Shown piece by piece: positions 55,004 to 64,000 of a DNA stretch of 64,000 bases. The stretch spans positions 310,001 to 374,000 of the forward strand of contig NZ_JYKZ01000004.1 of the NCBI RefSeq assembly GCF_001043005.1, read 5' to 3'. Made by a program: the position numbers and the translations under genes. This stretch comes from Pseudomonas psychrophila (GTDB lineage: Bacteria > Pseudomonadota > Gammaproteobacteria > Pseudomonadales > Pseudomonadaceae). The number at the start of each line of letters is the position of its first letter. Within the stretch, counting starts at the first letter, position 1. The notes beneath the pieces were generated by a model. That model searched no databases. It was not told the DNA's origin and was given only the letters and a program-made list of their open reading frames with translations.

Positions 55004-55867
55004 TCAAGCCCCCACCAGCCTCGCCCGCGCCTGCAAACTCAAATGCGCCTGTTCGCCCGGCGCCAGGGTTTGGTTGTGGATGCCTCCGCTGGTGGACTCC
55101 ACGCACACAAAGCCCATGACCTCACTCCAGCTCACACCCAGCAACGGCCGCTTGCCCGGATGCCAAACCACCGTGTTGGCCTGATCACCCGTATCAATGC
55201 TTAACGCCCTTTGCCAGGCGTGGTCATTGAGCTGCATTTCGCCGTCATGCTGAAACACCCGCTGACAACCACCCTCCACCCGCAATTCACCCTTCTGCTG
55301 GCAAACCTTACGGTTCAACTGATCGTAGCCGTGAACACCATCCAGACCGGACAGCGCTACCTCCGCGACATCTCCGATACGCCAGTAAGCCCGTAAAGCC
55401 TGGCTGACCTGGCAAGGCTCGTCGTCCTGATGTTCGGTGCTCAAGCGCAATTCCATGTCTTCGCCCAACCGCGCATGCAAATCGACCTGCCAGTCGCACA
55501 ATTGCAAACGCCAGTGCAGGGTCACACCGTCTTCGTCAGTGCTGCTGTCGAGCAGTTTCCAGTCAATCAACCGCGCCCAACCATGGGATGGCCACGCGTT
55601 TTCACTGGGATGGCGGCCATACCACGGCCAGCAAATCGGTACCCCGCCGCGTATCGCGCCCACCTGCGGCCATTTGGCTGCGCACCACAGCCACGGCTTT
55701 TGCCCGGTCGGCTGAAAGTGCAGCAGTTGCGCACCCTGACGACTGAACACCGCCTGGCAATGGGGGTGATCGATCACCAGCACATCGCGCAGTTGAAAGC
55801 GCTCCCACTGGAAAATCGGCTGTTCGCGTTTGGATTTGAAAAAACGGTGAAGCGGATGCTCATGCAT
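55004..55867 (-). CDS. D-hexose-6-phosphate mutarotase (YeaD-like)
   Basis: 287 residues. Galactose-mutarotase-like fold with RGGVPICWPWYGRH (substrate Arg), SHGWARLIDWKLL (His), and the C-terminal FVCVESTSGGIHNQTLAPGE Q with the catalytic Glu. Interconverts the anomers of glucose-6-phosphate entering Zwf. In P. putida its orthologue lies between oprB and hexR. Here it is still next to oprB, but the Tc genes separate it from hexR. Confidence 0.9.
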   Translation of the reverse strand: MHEHPLHRFFKSKREQPIFQWERFQLRDVLVIDHPHCQAVFSRQGAQLLHFQPTGQKPWLWCAAKWPQVGAIRGGVPICWPWYGRHPSENAWPSHGWARLIDWKLLDSSTDEDGVTLHWRLQLCDWQVDLHARLGEDMELRLSTEHQDDEPCQVSQALRAYWRIGDVAEVALSGLDGVHGYDQLNRKVCQQKGELRVEGGCQRVFQHDGEMQLNDHAWQRALSIDTGDQANTVVWHPGKRPLLGVSWSEVMGFVCVESTSGGIHNQTLAPGEQAHLSLQARARLVGA

Positions 55868-55910
55868 GTGCCGCAGTCCTGAAAATCATGCGCCGGGGTG
55901 TGCAGCCCCG

Positions 55911-55940
55911 AAAAAAAGCGGATAGCCAAGGCTATCCGCT
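55911..55940 (-). terminator. Terminator of oprB
   Basis: Minus strand AGCGGATAGCC - TT - GGCTATCCGCT followed by seven T; it separates oprB from the mutarotase gene. Confidence 0.92.
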
Positions 55941-55969
55941 AGAAAAGCAAGGAGCTTAGCGCAAGAGGA

Positions 55970-57307
55970 CTAAAACACAGACTGAATTTTCAGCCCGGCT
56001 ACCAATGCGTTGTCTACCTGGTCCACACCACCCGGGTGAGTGATGTATTGCAAGTTAGGACGCACAGTAAGCCAGTTGGTCACGTGGAAACCGTAGTTGA
56101 TTTCATAGTTGTACTCGGTGGTGCGCAGCGGCGAGTACAGCGGATCGTTGTAATCGGTGACACCCAGCGAAGCATTAATCTGCTCGGCGCTTTTCTTCAC
56201 GTCATCGTTGACGTGGATACGGGCGGCGCCAATACCGATGTCATCCTTGGGACGAGCATCGAATGGGCCCTTGTACACAAACATCAGCGACTGGTAGTTG
56301 TCGACGATGTTGGTGGCCTTGTCATGAAAAGTAGCGTTGGCCGCAATATTCAAACCGCGCGAAGCGTCTCCGTTGTGGCTGGTGAGCTGCTGTTGCACGA
56401 CAAACCAGTAACCGTGCTTGCTGTCGCGTACGCGGTAGTCTTCACCATCATTGGTGATATTGACCTTCACGTCATCGGCAGGCGCCGTGCTCTTGTAGTA
56501 ACCGACACGGTATTCACCCGGCAGGTTGTTAAGCTTCGGCGACCAGACCAGTTCAACCGGCAGCACGGTACCCTTGGTGCCACTGCCGCTGAGTTTGAAG
56601 CCGTTGCCGTGCTCCAGTTGCGACGGGTTCTGGTTGTACGCGCCGATCTGGGCATACAGTTCAGGAGTGATGTTGTATTTCACCCGCAATGCAGCCTGAC
56701 TGACCGGCCAGTTGTACCAGACGTTGGTGGCCCAGTTACCCACCTGGGAGCCACAGAACGCCAGGTTCTGGAATTCGCACGGGAAGGTGTTGAAGTCTTC
56801 GCCTTCACCGAAGTAACCGGCCTTGACGTCCAGCTTGCCGTCGAGGAACTGGTGCTGAATCCACAATTGGGTCAAACGCACCATGTGGCCACGGCCATAG
56901 ACTTCCTGCGAGGAACTCAAGGTACCGGCACGCGGGTCGCCGATACGGTCATTGGAGATGTTCTGGCCATTACGGTTGGTGAGCTGGATCTTGGCCTGGG
57001 TGTTGTCCCAGCCCCACAGCTTTTGCAGATCCAGCGCTACGCCCAGGCCAAACTGGTCGCTGTAGCGCGCCGTCTTGCTGTCGTTGTAACCGCCATGCAG
57101 GTTGGCGCCGACTTCACCGACGTAATCGGCCTTGATGTCGATACCCTGCTCGATCAGTTTGGTCCGCTCACCGCCCCAGTCGCCGGTCATCCATTTCGAG
57201 TCAGCGCTGAACGCTTCGTCAGCGTAGACGCTGCTTGCACCCAGGCTGAGCGCCACAATAGCCGACAGCTGGCAGGCCAGACGGGTACGGGTCATTCTGT
57301 TAGTCAT
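55970..57307 (-). CDS. oprB: Carbohydrate-selective porin OprB
   Basis: 445 residues from ATG 57305-57307 (MTNRMTRTRLACQLSAIVAL), GAGG 9 bp upstream. Signal peptide to about SVYADEAF; an outer-membrane beta barrel with the OprB family start KWMTGDWGGERTKLIEQGID and end THPGGVDQVDNALVAGLKIQ SVF. Glucose entry porin for the Gts transporter. An AAGAAAACAACGAGG tract overlaps the ribosome site (57320-57331), a Crc/Hfq target pattern. Follows gtsD at 83 bp. Confidence 0.95.
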   Translation of the reverse strand: MTNRMTRTRLACQLSAIVALSLGASSVYADEAFSADSKWMTGDWGGERTKLIEQGIDIKADYVGEVGANLHGGYNDSKTARYSDQFGLGVALDLQKLWGWDNTQAKIQLTNRNGQNISNDRIGDPRAGTLSSSQEVYGRGHMVRLTQLWIQHQFLDGKLDVKAGYFGEGEDFNTFPCEFQNLAFCGSQVGNWATNVWYNWPVSQAALRVKYNITPELYAQIGAYNQNPSQLEHGNGFKLSGSGTKGTVLPVELVWSPKLNNLPGEYRVGYYKSTAPADDVKVNITNDGEDYRVRDSKHGYWFVVQQQLTSHNGDASRGLNIAANATFHDKATNIVDNYQSLMFVYKGPFDARPKDDIGIGAARIHVNDDVKKSAEQINASLGVTDYNDPLYSPLRTTEYNYEINYGFHVTNWLTVRPNLQYITHPGGVDQVDNALVAGLKIQSVF

Positions 57308-57390
57308 CCCTTTAATCCTCGTTGTTTTCTTATTGGCTTTGTTTAACGCGGCACCACTCAAGGAGGCCCGGTAACAGGCTCCCTGTTGAC

Positions 57391-58551
57391 TTAACGACCC
57401 TTGAATTGCGCCACGTTATCAGCCCGGCCATGGGCCTGGGGCGAACTCATCGCACCCAGACGCTCGCCCGTGTTCGCATCAAACAGTAGCACTTTGGCTG
57501 GATCGAACTGCAAATTGAGGCTCTGGCCGACCTGAGGCGCATCATCAGGGGCCATTCGGCAGCAGACCTTGCTCCCGTTCAGGTTCACAAAAACCAGGGT
57601 GTCCGGGCCGGTAGGCTCAATGACTTGCACTTCGGCACGAATGACCGGCAGGCCATTGGGTTCCGAGGGTGCCAGTACAATCTGCTCGGCGCGAATGCCC
57701 ACAATCACGTCACGATCCTCAAGCCCCGCGTCCTGCATGCTCAGCGGCAACTCGCAGCGCGCCTGGCCGCTGTCGAGCAAGGCCGACAAGCGACCTTCGT
57801 TGCGCTGCAACCGCAGGGGGATAAAGTTCATCGGCGGCGAGCCAATAAAGCTGGCCACGAACAGGTTGGCCGGGTCGTTGTAGATCTGCTTGGGCGTACC
57901 GAACTGCTGAATGATCCCGTCTTTCATCACGGCCACTTTGTCGCCCAGGGTCATGGCTTCGATCTGGTCATGGGTGACGTAGACGGTGGTGGTTTTCAGA
58001 CGCTGGTGCATCAGTTTCATTTCGGTGCGCATCTCGACTCGCAGCTTGGCATCGAGGTTGGACAGCGGCTCGTCAAACAGGTAGATCTTGGGCCGACGCG
58101 CCAGTGCCCGGCCCATGGCCACGCGCTGTTGCTGACCACCGGACAACTGCCCGGGCTTGCGGGTCAGCAAGTGTTCGATTTGCAGCAGCTTGGACACCCG
58201 CGCCACTTCTTCATCGATCGCCGCAGCGCTCATTTTGCGGATCTTGAGGCCGAAGGCGATGTTGTCCCGCACATTCATCGTCGGGTACAGCGCGTAGGAC
58301 TGAAACACCATGGCGATATCACGGTCCTTGGGGCTCATGCCGCTGATGTCGGCATCGTCCACCAGAATCGCCCCGCCGCTGATGGTTTCAAGACCGGCGA
58401 TGCAATTCATCAAGGTCGATTTACCGCAGCCCGAAGGCCCCACCAAAATCAGGAACTCGCCATCATCGATTTTCAGCTCGATGTTTTTCAGCGTGTCGGG
58501 CAAACCTTTGCCGTAGGACTTGTTAACGTTGCGTAATTCGAGAGTAGCCAT
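57391..58551 (-). CDS. gtsD: Glucose/mannose ABC transporter ATPase
   Basis: 386 residues, MalK/UgpC family. Walker A GPSGCGKSTLMN, signature LSGGQQQRVAMGRALARRP, Walker B IYLFDEPLSNLD, H-loop VYVTHDQIEAM, and a C-terminal TOBE/OB regulatory region. Energises GtsBC. Starts 3 bp after gtsC ends. Confidence 0.96.
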   Translation of the reverse strand: MATLELRNVNKSYGKGLPDTLKNIELKIDDGEFLILVGPSGCGKSTLMNCIAGLETISGGAILVDDADISGMSPKDRDIAMVFQSYALYPTMNVRDNIAFGLKIRKMSAAAIDEEVARVSKLLQIEHLLTRKPGQLSGGQQQRVAMGRALARRPKIYLFDEPLSNLDAKLRVEMRTEMKLMHQRLKTTTVYVTHDQIEAMTLGDKVAVMKDGIIQQFGTPKQIYNDPANLFVASFIGSPPMNFIPLRLQRNEGRLSALLDSGQARCELPLSMQDAGLEDRDVIVGIRAEQIVLAPSEPNGLPVIRAEVQVIEPTGPDTLVFVNLNGSKVCCRMAPDDAPQVGQSLNLQFDPAKVLLFDANTGERLGAMSSPQAHGRADNVAQFKGR

Positions 58552-58554
58552 GCC

Positions 58555-59409
58555 TTACCCCTTGACCGCGCCGGACGTCAGCCCGCGCAGAAAATACTTG
58601 CCCGCAAAGATGTAAACCAGCAGCGTCGGCAGCCCCGCGATCATGGCCGCAGCCATATCAACGTTGTATTCCTTGGCGCCGGTGCTGGTATTGACCAGGT
58701 TGTTGAGCGCCACCGTAATCGGCTGCGCATCACCACTGGCAAACACCACACCAAACAGAAAGTCGTTCCAGATCTGAGTGAACTGCCAGATCAGGCAGAC
58801 CATCACGATCGGCACCGACATCGGCAGCAGAATCCGCCCGAAAATAGTGAAGAAACCCGCGCCATCCAGCCGTGCTGCCTTGACCAGCGCATCCGGGATG
58901 CTCACGTAATAGTTGCGGAAAAACAGCGTGGTGAAGGCCAGGCCATAAACCACGTGCACCAACACCAGGCCGGTGGTGGTGTTCGCCAGCCCAAGCTTGC
59001 CGATGGTGAACGAGGCAGGGAGCAACACCGTTTGGAACGGCAGGAAGCAGCCGAACAGCAGTAAGCCAAAAAACAGCTGTGAGCCGCGAAAACGCCACAT
59101 CGACAGCACGTATCCGTTCATGGCCCCGATAAAGGTCGAGATCAAAACCGCAGGCACGGTGATCTTGACCGAGTTCCAGAAATACCCGCCCACAGTGTCC
59201 CAGGCCTTGATCCAGCCAATGCCGTCAATCACTTGCGGCCAGCTCAACAGGTTGCCGGTGCGGATGTCTTCCGGGCTTTTAAAGCTGGTGAGCAGCATCA
59301 CCACCAAAGGGATCAAGTAGACCGCTGCAGCGAGAATCAAGGTGGCGTAAATGGCCACGCGGCTGAAGGTGAATCGGGACGCGCCGATGCCGCTTGTCAT
59401 ATTAGTCAT
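58555..59409 (-). CDS. gtsC: Glucose/mannose ABC transporter permease GtsC
   Basis: 284 residues, about six membrane segments, MalG-like. EAA loop DALVKAARLDGAGFFTIFGR ILLPMSVPI (about residue 175-200). Its ATG lies 8 bp inside the end of gtsB. Forms the channel with GtsB. Confidence 0.95.
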   Translation of the reverse strand: MTNMTSGIGASRFTFSRVAIYATLILAAAVYLIPLVVMLLTSFKSPEDIRTGNLLSWPQVIDGIGWIKAWDTVGGYFWNSVKITVPAVLISTFIGAMNGYVLSMWRFRGSQLFFGLLLFGCFLPFQTVLLPASFTIGKLGLANTTTGLVLVHVVYGLAFTTLFFRNYYVSIPDALVKAARLDGAGFFTIFGRILLPMSVPIVMVCLIWQFTQIWNDFLFGVVFASGDAQPITVALNNLVNTSTGAKEYNVDMAAAMIAGLPTLLVYIFAGKYFLRGLTSGAVKG

Positions 59410-60310
59410 GGCGTTTATTCCTCAGCTCGGAATACAGATACGGCACGAGGATGGCCAGAATCGCTCCCAGCATCATGATCGCACTGGCAGAACCAATGCC
59501 CATTTGCCCACGACTGAAGGTGAAGGAATACATGAACATGGCTGGCAAGTCGGAGGAATATCCCGGGCCACCGGCGGTCATTGCCGACACCAGATCGAAG
59601 CTCTTGATGGCAATGTGCGCAAGGATCATGAAGGCGCTGAAAAACACTGGACGCAGGCTCGGCAACACGATGCGCAGGTAGATGGTCGGCAAGCTCGCAC
59701 CGTCCACCTGGGCAGCACGAATGATCGACTGGTCGACCCCGCGCAATCCGGCCAGAAACATCGCCATCACAAACCCCGAAGCCTGCCACACCGCTGCGAT
59801 CACCAGGCAGTACACCACCCGATCCTGATCCAGCAGCCAGTCAAAGCGAAAGCCTTCCCAGCCCCAGTCACGGAGCATTTTGTCCAGACCCAGGCCCGGG
59901 TTGAGCAGCCATTTCCAGGCCGTACCGGTAACGATCATCGACAGCGCCATCGGGTACAGATAAATCGTGCGGATGAAGCCTTCCTTACGAATCCGCTGGT
60001 CGAGCAGGATGGCCAGGAACACGCCGATCACCAGGCTGATGACAATGAACATCCCGCCAAAAACCGCCAGGTTTTTGCTGGCGACCCACCAGCGGTCGTT
60101 GTCCATCAGTCGTGCGTATTGCTGCAAACCAACCCATTTGTAGCTGGGCATAAAACTCGAGTTGGTGAACGAGAGCAGAAACGTCCAAAAAATGTAGCCA
60201 TAAAAGCCAACCAATACGATCAGCATGCTCGGTGCCAGGACCAGCTTGGGCAACCAGCGTTGCAGCGCATCAAACGGCGAGGCCTTGCTGAACACAGCCA
60301 CGGAACTCAT
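59402..60310 (-). CDS. gtsB: Glucose/mannose ABC transporter permease GtsB
   Basis: 302 residues from ATG 60310 (MSSVAVFSKASPFDALQRWL), GGGAG at 7 bp. MalF-like, six membrane segments, EAA loop DQSIIRAAQVDGASLPTIYL RIVLPSLRP. The frame upstream of 60310 is rejected because it has no family match. Confidence 0.95.
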   Translation of the reverse strand: MSSVAVFSKASPFDALQRWLPKLVLAPSMLIVLVGFYGYIFWTFLLSFTNSSFMPSYKWVGLQQYARLMDNDRWWVASKNLAVFGGMFIVISLVIGVFLAILLDQRIRKEGFIRTIYLYPMALSMIVTGTAWKWLLNPGLGLDKMLRDWGWEGFRFDWLLDQDRVVYCLVIAAVWQASGFVMAMFLAGLRGVDQSIIRAAQVDGASLPTIYLRIVLPSLRPVFFSAFMILAHIAIKSFDLVSAMTAGGPGYSSDLPAMFMYSFTFSRGQMGIGSASAIMMLGAILAILVPYLYSELRNKRHD

Positions 60311-60413
60311 CGAAATACTCCCGATAGGGTATGCCGGCATCTGCAAACGCAGATGCCGCACAACCAGGGGCAAGGGGGAGCCACGCGTGAGCGTGGCAGG
60401 TCAGATCAACGAA

Positions 60414-61703
60414 TTACTGTGCGGACTTGATGGCCGAGTAAAGTTTTTTACCGGCTGTGGCCGGATCAGCATTCTTGTCGCTCATGAAGTTGCTGACCGT
60501 GTCGAAAATCGCGCCTTGTACGGCCAGAGAAGTGGCCATGTTGTGCGCCATGCTTGGCAGTTGGCTGTTGGCCTTGCCCGCGTCGGCGAAGTCTTTGGCA
60601 GACGCCTGGCCACAACTATCGAACTTGCTCATGTCCAGGTCACTGCGTACCGGGATCGAGCCTTTGTTCTGGTTGAACACGTACTGGAACTCAGGCTCAA
60701 GCGCGACTTTGGCCACGTCGTTTTGCGCGGCGATGTTGCCAGGTGTGTTGTTTTTGGCGGACAGCTTGAACATCGCCAGCGAGTCGATGTTGTAGGTAAA
60801 ACTGCCCTTGGTGCCCGGGAACGGCACGCACTCGAAATCAGTGCCCGCCTTTTTGCCCGCAGCAGCCCATTCGCTTTTCGCCCAGTCACCCATGATCTGC
60901 ATACCGGCCTTGCCGCTGATCACCTTGGCGGCTTCCAGGTTCCAGTCCTGACCGGTGCCATCCGGGTCCATGTAGCCCTGCAGTTTTTTCAGGTGAGTAA
61001 AGACTTCAGCCAATTGCGGGCCGGTCAGGGTTTTCTCGTCAAGATCGACGAAGGCTTTCTTGTAGCCTTCTGGCCCCATGACGCTGAGCACCAGGTCTTC
61101 AAAGACCGTGCTGTCCTGCCACGGCTGACCACCGTGGGCCAGAGGGATAAAGCCCGCGGCCTTGAGTTTGTCGCCTGCCGCGTAGAGTTCATCAAGGGTG
61201 GTTGGCGCTTTGTCGATGCCTGCCTTTTTGAACACTTCGGGGTTGATCCACAACCAGTTAACCCGGTGAATGTTCACCGGTACAGCCACGTAATGACCGT
61301 CATATTTCATGGTGTCGGACACGGTTTTTGACAGCAGGGTGTCCCAGTGATTGGCCTTGGAAACCTCATCGAGGTTAGTCAACAAACCGAGTGCGCCCCA
61401 CTCTTGCAAGTCAGGGCCTTTGATTTGTGCTGCGGAAGGCGAGTTGCCGGAGACGGCTCGGGTTTTAAGCACGGTCATGGCGGCGGCACCGCCACCGCCT
61501 GCCACGGCACTGTCCTGCCAGGTGTAACCGTCTTTTTCAATCAGCTTTTTAAGCACATCAACCGCTTTGGCCTCACCACCGGAGGTCCACCAATGCACCA
61601 CTTCAACCGTGCCTTTGGAATCGGCAGGGGCGGCGGCATAAGCACCCAGGGGGAATAATGTAGCCAGAGAAATGACAACGGCGAGGCGATTGAATGAATT
61701 CAT
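60414..61703 (-). CDS. gtsA: Periplasmic glucose-binding protein GtsA
   Basis: 429 residues from ATG 61701-61703 ([20 protein letters not shown]). Signal peptide, cleavage near AYA-APADS. SBP_bac_1 fold; [20 protein letters not shown] starts the mature part, [20 protein letters not shown] and [20 protein letters not shown] are conserved in glucose-binding members. First gene of gtsABCD-oprB. An AACAACAAGAAAGG tract next to the ribosome site (61713-61725) marks it as a Crc/Hfq target. Confidence 0.95.
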   Translation of the reverse strand: MNSFNRLAVVISLATLFPLGAYAAAPADSKGTVEVVHWWTSGGEAKAVDVLKKLIEKDGYTWQDSAVAGGGGAAAMTVLKTRAVSGNSPSAAQIKGPDLQEWGALGLLTNLDEVSKANHWDTLLSKTVSDTMKYDGHYVAVPVNIHRVNWLWINPEVFKKAGIDKAPTTLDELYAAGDKLKAAGFIPLAHGGQPWQDSTVFEDLVLSVMGPEGYKKAFVDLDEKTLTGPQLAEVFTHLKKLQGYMDPDGTGQDWNLEAAKVISGKAGMQIMGDWAKSEWAAAGKKAGTDFECVPFPGTKGSFTYNIDSLAMFKLSAKNNTPGNIAAQNDVAKVALEPEFQYVFNQNKGSIPVRSDLDMSKFDSCGQASAKDFADAGKANSQLPSMAHNMATSLAVQGAIFDTVSNFMSDKNADPATAGKKLYSAIKSAQ

Positions 61704-62054
61704 GTCTAGACCTTTCTTGTTGTTATAGCTGTGCAAGTCTTTTTGCTTGCGCTGCTAAAGAGTGTATCCATCACCGCCTGCTCGCACGTAACGAAGAGAC
61801 GCTCAAATGTCACAGCCTGGTGACATTGGACCGGAAGGATCGTTGGTGCCGACGATTTTTCAACTATGTCTGACTCTGCTTTCCTGTAAGCCCTAAACAG
61901 GGCCTTACAGACAAGTAAGGTATTTTCCGCGTTGCTTGTAGGACGCATCCCGAAGTCGTTTTCCCACGTTGAACCTGTAAAAAACTTCAGCGAGTCTGCA
62001 ACACATCGCCACGATTCAAGAACGGATGCCGGCCCCCATCAGGAGATGAGACTC
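61704..62054. promoter_or_regulatory. Divergent promoter region gtsA / AP2-like gene
   Basis: About 350 bp with the gtsA leader on the minus strand and the start of the next gene on the plus strand. The GtrR (GltR) response regulator acts on gtsA in P. aeruginosa, so its site should lie here, but I could not mark it with confidence. Confidence 0.45.
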
Positions 62055-62702
62055 ATGCAAAAATATCGCAAAACGGCCCAGAACCACTGCTTCATTTGCG
62101 TGCTTGAATACCCGGACGGCTGCCGCTACGCCTGGAAGCTGGATATCCGGCGCTCAGGCAAGGTACATGTCCACCACTTCGACTTCGCGGAGTATGGCGG
62201 CGAGGCTGCTGCATTGAAGGCGGCCGAAAACGTGCGCGACCAGTTGGTGCTGACAATGCCCCAGGCCATCACCTATGAAAATCGCCAGCGCCTGACTTCC
62301 CACAACACCAGCGGGCACCCCGGGGTCTATCGGGTGCACGCCAACCATATCCATTACTGGCGCGCGACATCCCGCATTCACGGTTACAACCTGAGCAAGA
62401 GTTTTCGTGTTGATCGGTATGGCGATGACGAAGCCAAGCGGTTGGCGCTGCAAGAGCGCGAGAGGCAGTTAACCCTGTGCAACGAGCCTTATGACATCGC
62501 CATGGAAAAACTGCAGCAGCACTTCAGCCAGACCAGCAGGCGGGTGCGCGAAAACCGTATTAACGCTGCGATGAGCAGTCACCGACTGCCCAAACCCCTG
62601 ATTGAAGAGACACCCGAGCGCCCTTTGGAACCCTTGCTGCCCATCAGTGCCGAACAGGCGAGCCAGTCGATCAGTCGCCATTTCGCGGCAAGTACAAAGT
62701 GA
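62055..62702 (+). CDS. AP2/ERF-like DNA-binding domain protein
   Basis: 215 residues from ATG 62055 (MQKYRKTAQNHCFICVLEYP), AGGAG 10 bp upstream. The middle part NTSGHPGVYRVHANHIHYWR ATSRIHGYNLSKSFRVDRYG DDEAKRLALQERE has the GVYR ... W.A ... SF....YG..EA..LA pattern of AP2-like domains, better known from phage/homing-enzyme integrations and plant ERF factors. N-terminal strand region and a helical, Pro-rich C-terminus. Its end overlaps the convergent sensor kinase by 32 bp. Sits between gtsA and gltS as in relatives; may regulate sugar uptake, unproven. Confidence 0.7.
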   Translation: MQKYRKTAQNHCFICVLEYPDGCRYAWKLDIRRSGKVHVHHFDFAEYGGEAAALKAAENVRDQLVLTMPQAITYENRQRLTSHNTSGHPGVYRVHANHIHYWRATSRIHGYNLSKSFRVDRYGDDEAKRLALQERERQLTLCNEPYDIAMEKLQQHFSQTSRRVRENRINAAMSSHRLPKPLIEETPERPLEPLLPISAEQASQSISRHFAASTK

Positions 62703-64000
62703 CCCGCAGACCGCCTACACGCAGGTTTTGCAAGCTCACTTCACCGCCGTGGCTATGGGCAATGCTGCGGGCAATTCCAAGCCCCAGCCCGTAACCCTGC
62801 TGCTGCCCGGCCAGGCGGAAGTGAGGCTCAAACACTTGCTCCAGACGCTGTTCAGGTACGCCCGGCCCCTCGTCATCGACGGTGAGCACAAAGGCCTGGT
62901 CATTGTCATCGATACGCAAGTGGGCGTTGTTGCCGTATTTGAGCGCGTTGTCGATCAGGTTGCCCATACAGCGGCGCAGCGCCAGTGGCTTGCCCGGGTA
63001 AGGCCTGAGGGCCCGCCCCTGCAGCGTTACACGACCGTTACCCTGGGGGAGCAAATAGGGTTCGATCAAACAATCGAGCAGATGATTCAAGTCCACCGCC
63101 TCGATGTTTTCGTGAATATCTGTATCTTTCACGCATTGCAGAGCGCCTTTGACCAGCATCTCCAGCTCATCCAGATCGCGGCCGAACTTGTGCTGCAATT
63201 GCTCGTCTTCCAACAGTTCGACCCGCAGGCGCAAGCGGGTAATCGGCGTGCGCAAGTCATGGGAAATGGCGCTGAACAATTGACTGCGCTCGGTCAGGTA
63301 ACGGCTGATGCGAGCACGCATGCTATTGAAGGCACGCCCCACCTCGACCACCTCACTGCCACCCCCGATCTCGACCGGTTTGACCTCTTCTTCACCCAGA
63401 GACATATCTCGCGCCGCTCTGGCCAGACGCTTGAGTGGCCGGCTTTGCCAGTGCACCAGCAAGCCGATGAACAACAATAAAAAAACGCTGCTAAGCACGA
63501 TAAACCACACCTGCAATGCCGGCAGCCCTTCTTCCTCAAGGCTGGTGTAGGGCTGCGGCAACAGGGAAGCGATATACAGCCACTCGCCGGGCACCATCTG
63601 GATTTGCGTCACCAGCACCGGTGGATTGACCGGCTCAAGCGTCAAGGCGAAATGCGCCCAAGAACGGGGCAACTCATCGAGCTTCAGGCCCGCATTGAAA
63701 ATGCGCAGGTCCTGGGGGCTGACGAATGTCACCGACATGTCGACATTGGGCCCCACCGCCTCGCGCAGCACTTTGTCCACAGCGTCCAGCACCGCCTGCT
63801 TGCGCTGGGTCGGTGGCAATACCGGCATGTCCAGGGGCTTGTCATTGAGGCTCACGACAAACCGTGTTCCGCCCATGCTGCGCAATTGATCCAGTACCAG
63901 TGGTCGATAGGCCAGCGGCAAGGAACGCAGGTAGGTCACGGTCGCATTCATCGAGTGCGCCATGCTGCGCGCACTGTTGACCAGCCCTTCAAGTTGGGTG
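62671..64000 (-). CDS. gtrS: Sensor histidine kinase GltS/GtrS (5' end outside window)
   Basis: 443 codons visible; the frame is open to base 64000 (TQLEGLVNSARSMAHSMNAT), so the N-terminus is cut off. The visible part holds the periplasmic domain end, a membrane segment (VWFIVLSSVFLLLFIGLLVH W), HAMP (RLARAARDMSLGEEEVKPVE IGGGSEV), HisKA with LFSAISHDLRTPITRLRLRV, N-box CMGNLIDNALKYGNNAHLRI, and the G-boxes VDDEGPGVPEQRLEQVFEPH FR ... GLGLGIARSIAHSHGG. Partner of GltR/GtrR, expected just outside, controlling oprB, gts and ED genes in response to ketogluconate. Confidence 0.9.
   Translation of the reverse strand, partial: TQLEGLVNSARSMAHSMNATVTYLRSLPLAYRPLVLDQLRSMGGTRFVVSLNDKPLDMPVLPPTQRKQAVLDAVDKVLREAVGPNVDMSVTFVSPQDLRIFNAGLKLDELPRSWAHFALTLEPVNPPVLVTQIQMVPGEWLYIASLLPQPYTSLEEEGLPALQVWFIVLSSVFLLLFIGLLVHWQSRPLKRLARAARDMSLGEEEVKPVEIGGGSEVVEVGRAFNSMRARISRYLTERSQLFSAISHDLRTPITRLRLRVELLEDEQLQHKFGRDLDELEMLVKGALQCVKDTDIHENIEAVDLNHLLDCLIEPYLLPQGNGRVTLQGRALRPYPGKPLALRRCMGNLIDNALKYGNNAHLRIDDNDQAFVLTVDDEGPGVPEQRLEQVFEPHFRLAGQQQGYGLGLGIARSIAHSHGGEVSLQNLRVGGLRVTLYLPRNGD

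Noticed and set aside
56036..57346. 436-codon frame antisense to oprB
   Set aside because: Shadow of the porin gene, Val/Gly-rich reverse reading without similarity.
1..64000. tRNA, rRNA, CRISPR or riboswitch
   Set aside because: I saw no cloverleaf ending in CCA, no regularly spaced direct repeats and no conserved riboswitch core; the nrdB leader is the only RNA-like candidate.

Overview
The window reads as chromosomal DNA of a Pseudomonas from the P. fluorescens-like lineages. The evidence is gene order as much as gene content. acsA next to aotJ-aotQ-aotM, the tandem fadD2/fadD1 pair followed by an alpha/beta hydrolase and a MaoC hydratase, the gnt cluster, and gtsABCD-oprB-mutarotase plus hexR/zwf-pgl-eda are all typical Pseudomonas neighbourhoods. 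The species cannot be fixed from the sequence alone.

Layout. 1-4.5 kb: basic amino acid ABC importer (aotJQM, aotM cut by the window edge) and acetyl-CoA synthetase. 4.8-7.3 kb: two small secreted proteins and a ribonucleotide reductase beta gene with a long leader. 7.3-9.4 kb: an AT-rich accessory patch with a glycosyltransferase-like gene coupled to two tiny ORFs, and a broken XRE regulator. 9.4-14.5 kb: a decayed contact-dependent inhibition (CdiA) locus. It holds an N-terminally truncated, internally deleted cdiA remnant followed by stitched orphan toxin/immunity cassettes, several carrying single-base lesions that can be read directly. 14.6-23.3 kb: regulators, a metallo-beta-lactamase-fold protein, a diguanylate cyclase, glpQ, a histidine kinase and alaC. 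23.4-26.7 kb: gluconate permease, kinase and repressor with three matching candidate operators. 26.8-39.3 kb: a BdlA-like chemoreceptor, a second peptide deformylase, fatty-acid activation genes, small conserved genes, and REP/MITE repeats.

39.4-64 kb is the centrepiece. The glucose-catabolism block (eda-pgl-zwf, hexR; mutarotase, oprB, gtsDCBA, an AP2-like gene and the GltS/GtrS-type sensor kinase) is split by about 11.6 kb carrying Tc (ABC-type) toxin genes: one TcB-like gene and two TccC-like Rhs genes in opposite orientations. In P. putida the mutarotase and hexR are direct neighbours, so the Tc genes look like an insertion into a core locus. The two TccC proteins carry unrelated C-terminal effector regions. 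One is a helical region with a hydrophobic stretch and no family I recognise. The other is split from its Rhs core by an apparent one-base lesion and has a His-Gly/Cys arrangement reminiscent of clan CD cysteine peptidases. No TcA gene is in the window.

Regulation visible in the sequence includes A-rich Crc/Hfq-like tracts next to the start codons of acsA, gntP, zwf, oprB, gtsA and the 35.5-kb hydrolase, a HexR-like palindrome between zwf and hexR, and GntR-like AGCGCT sites upstream of gntP, gntK and gntR. No rRNA, tRNA, CRISPR array, integrase or intact transposase gene was recognised.
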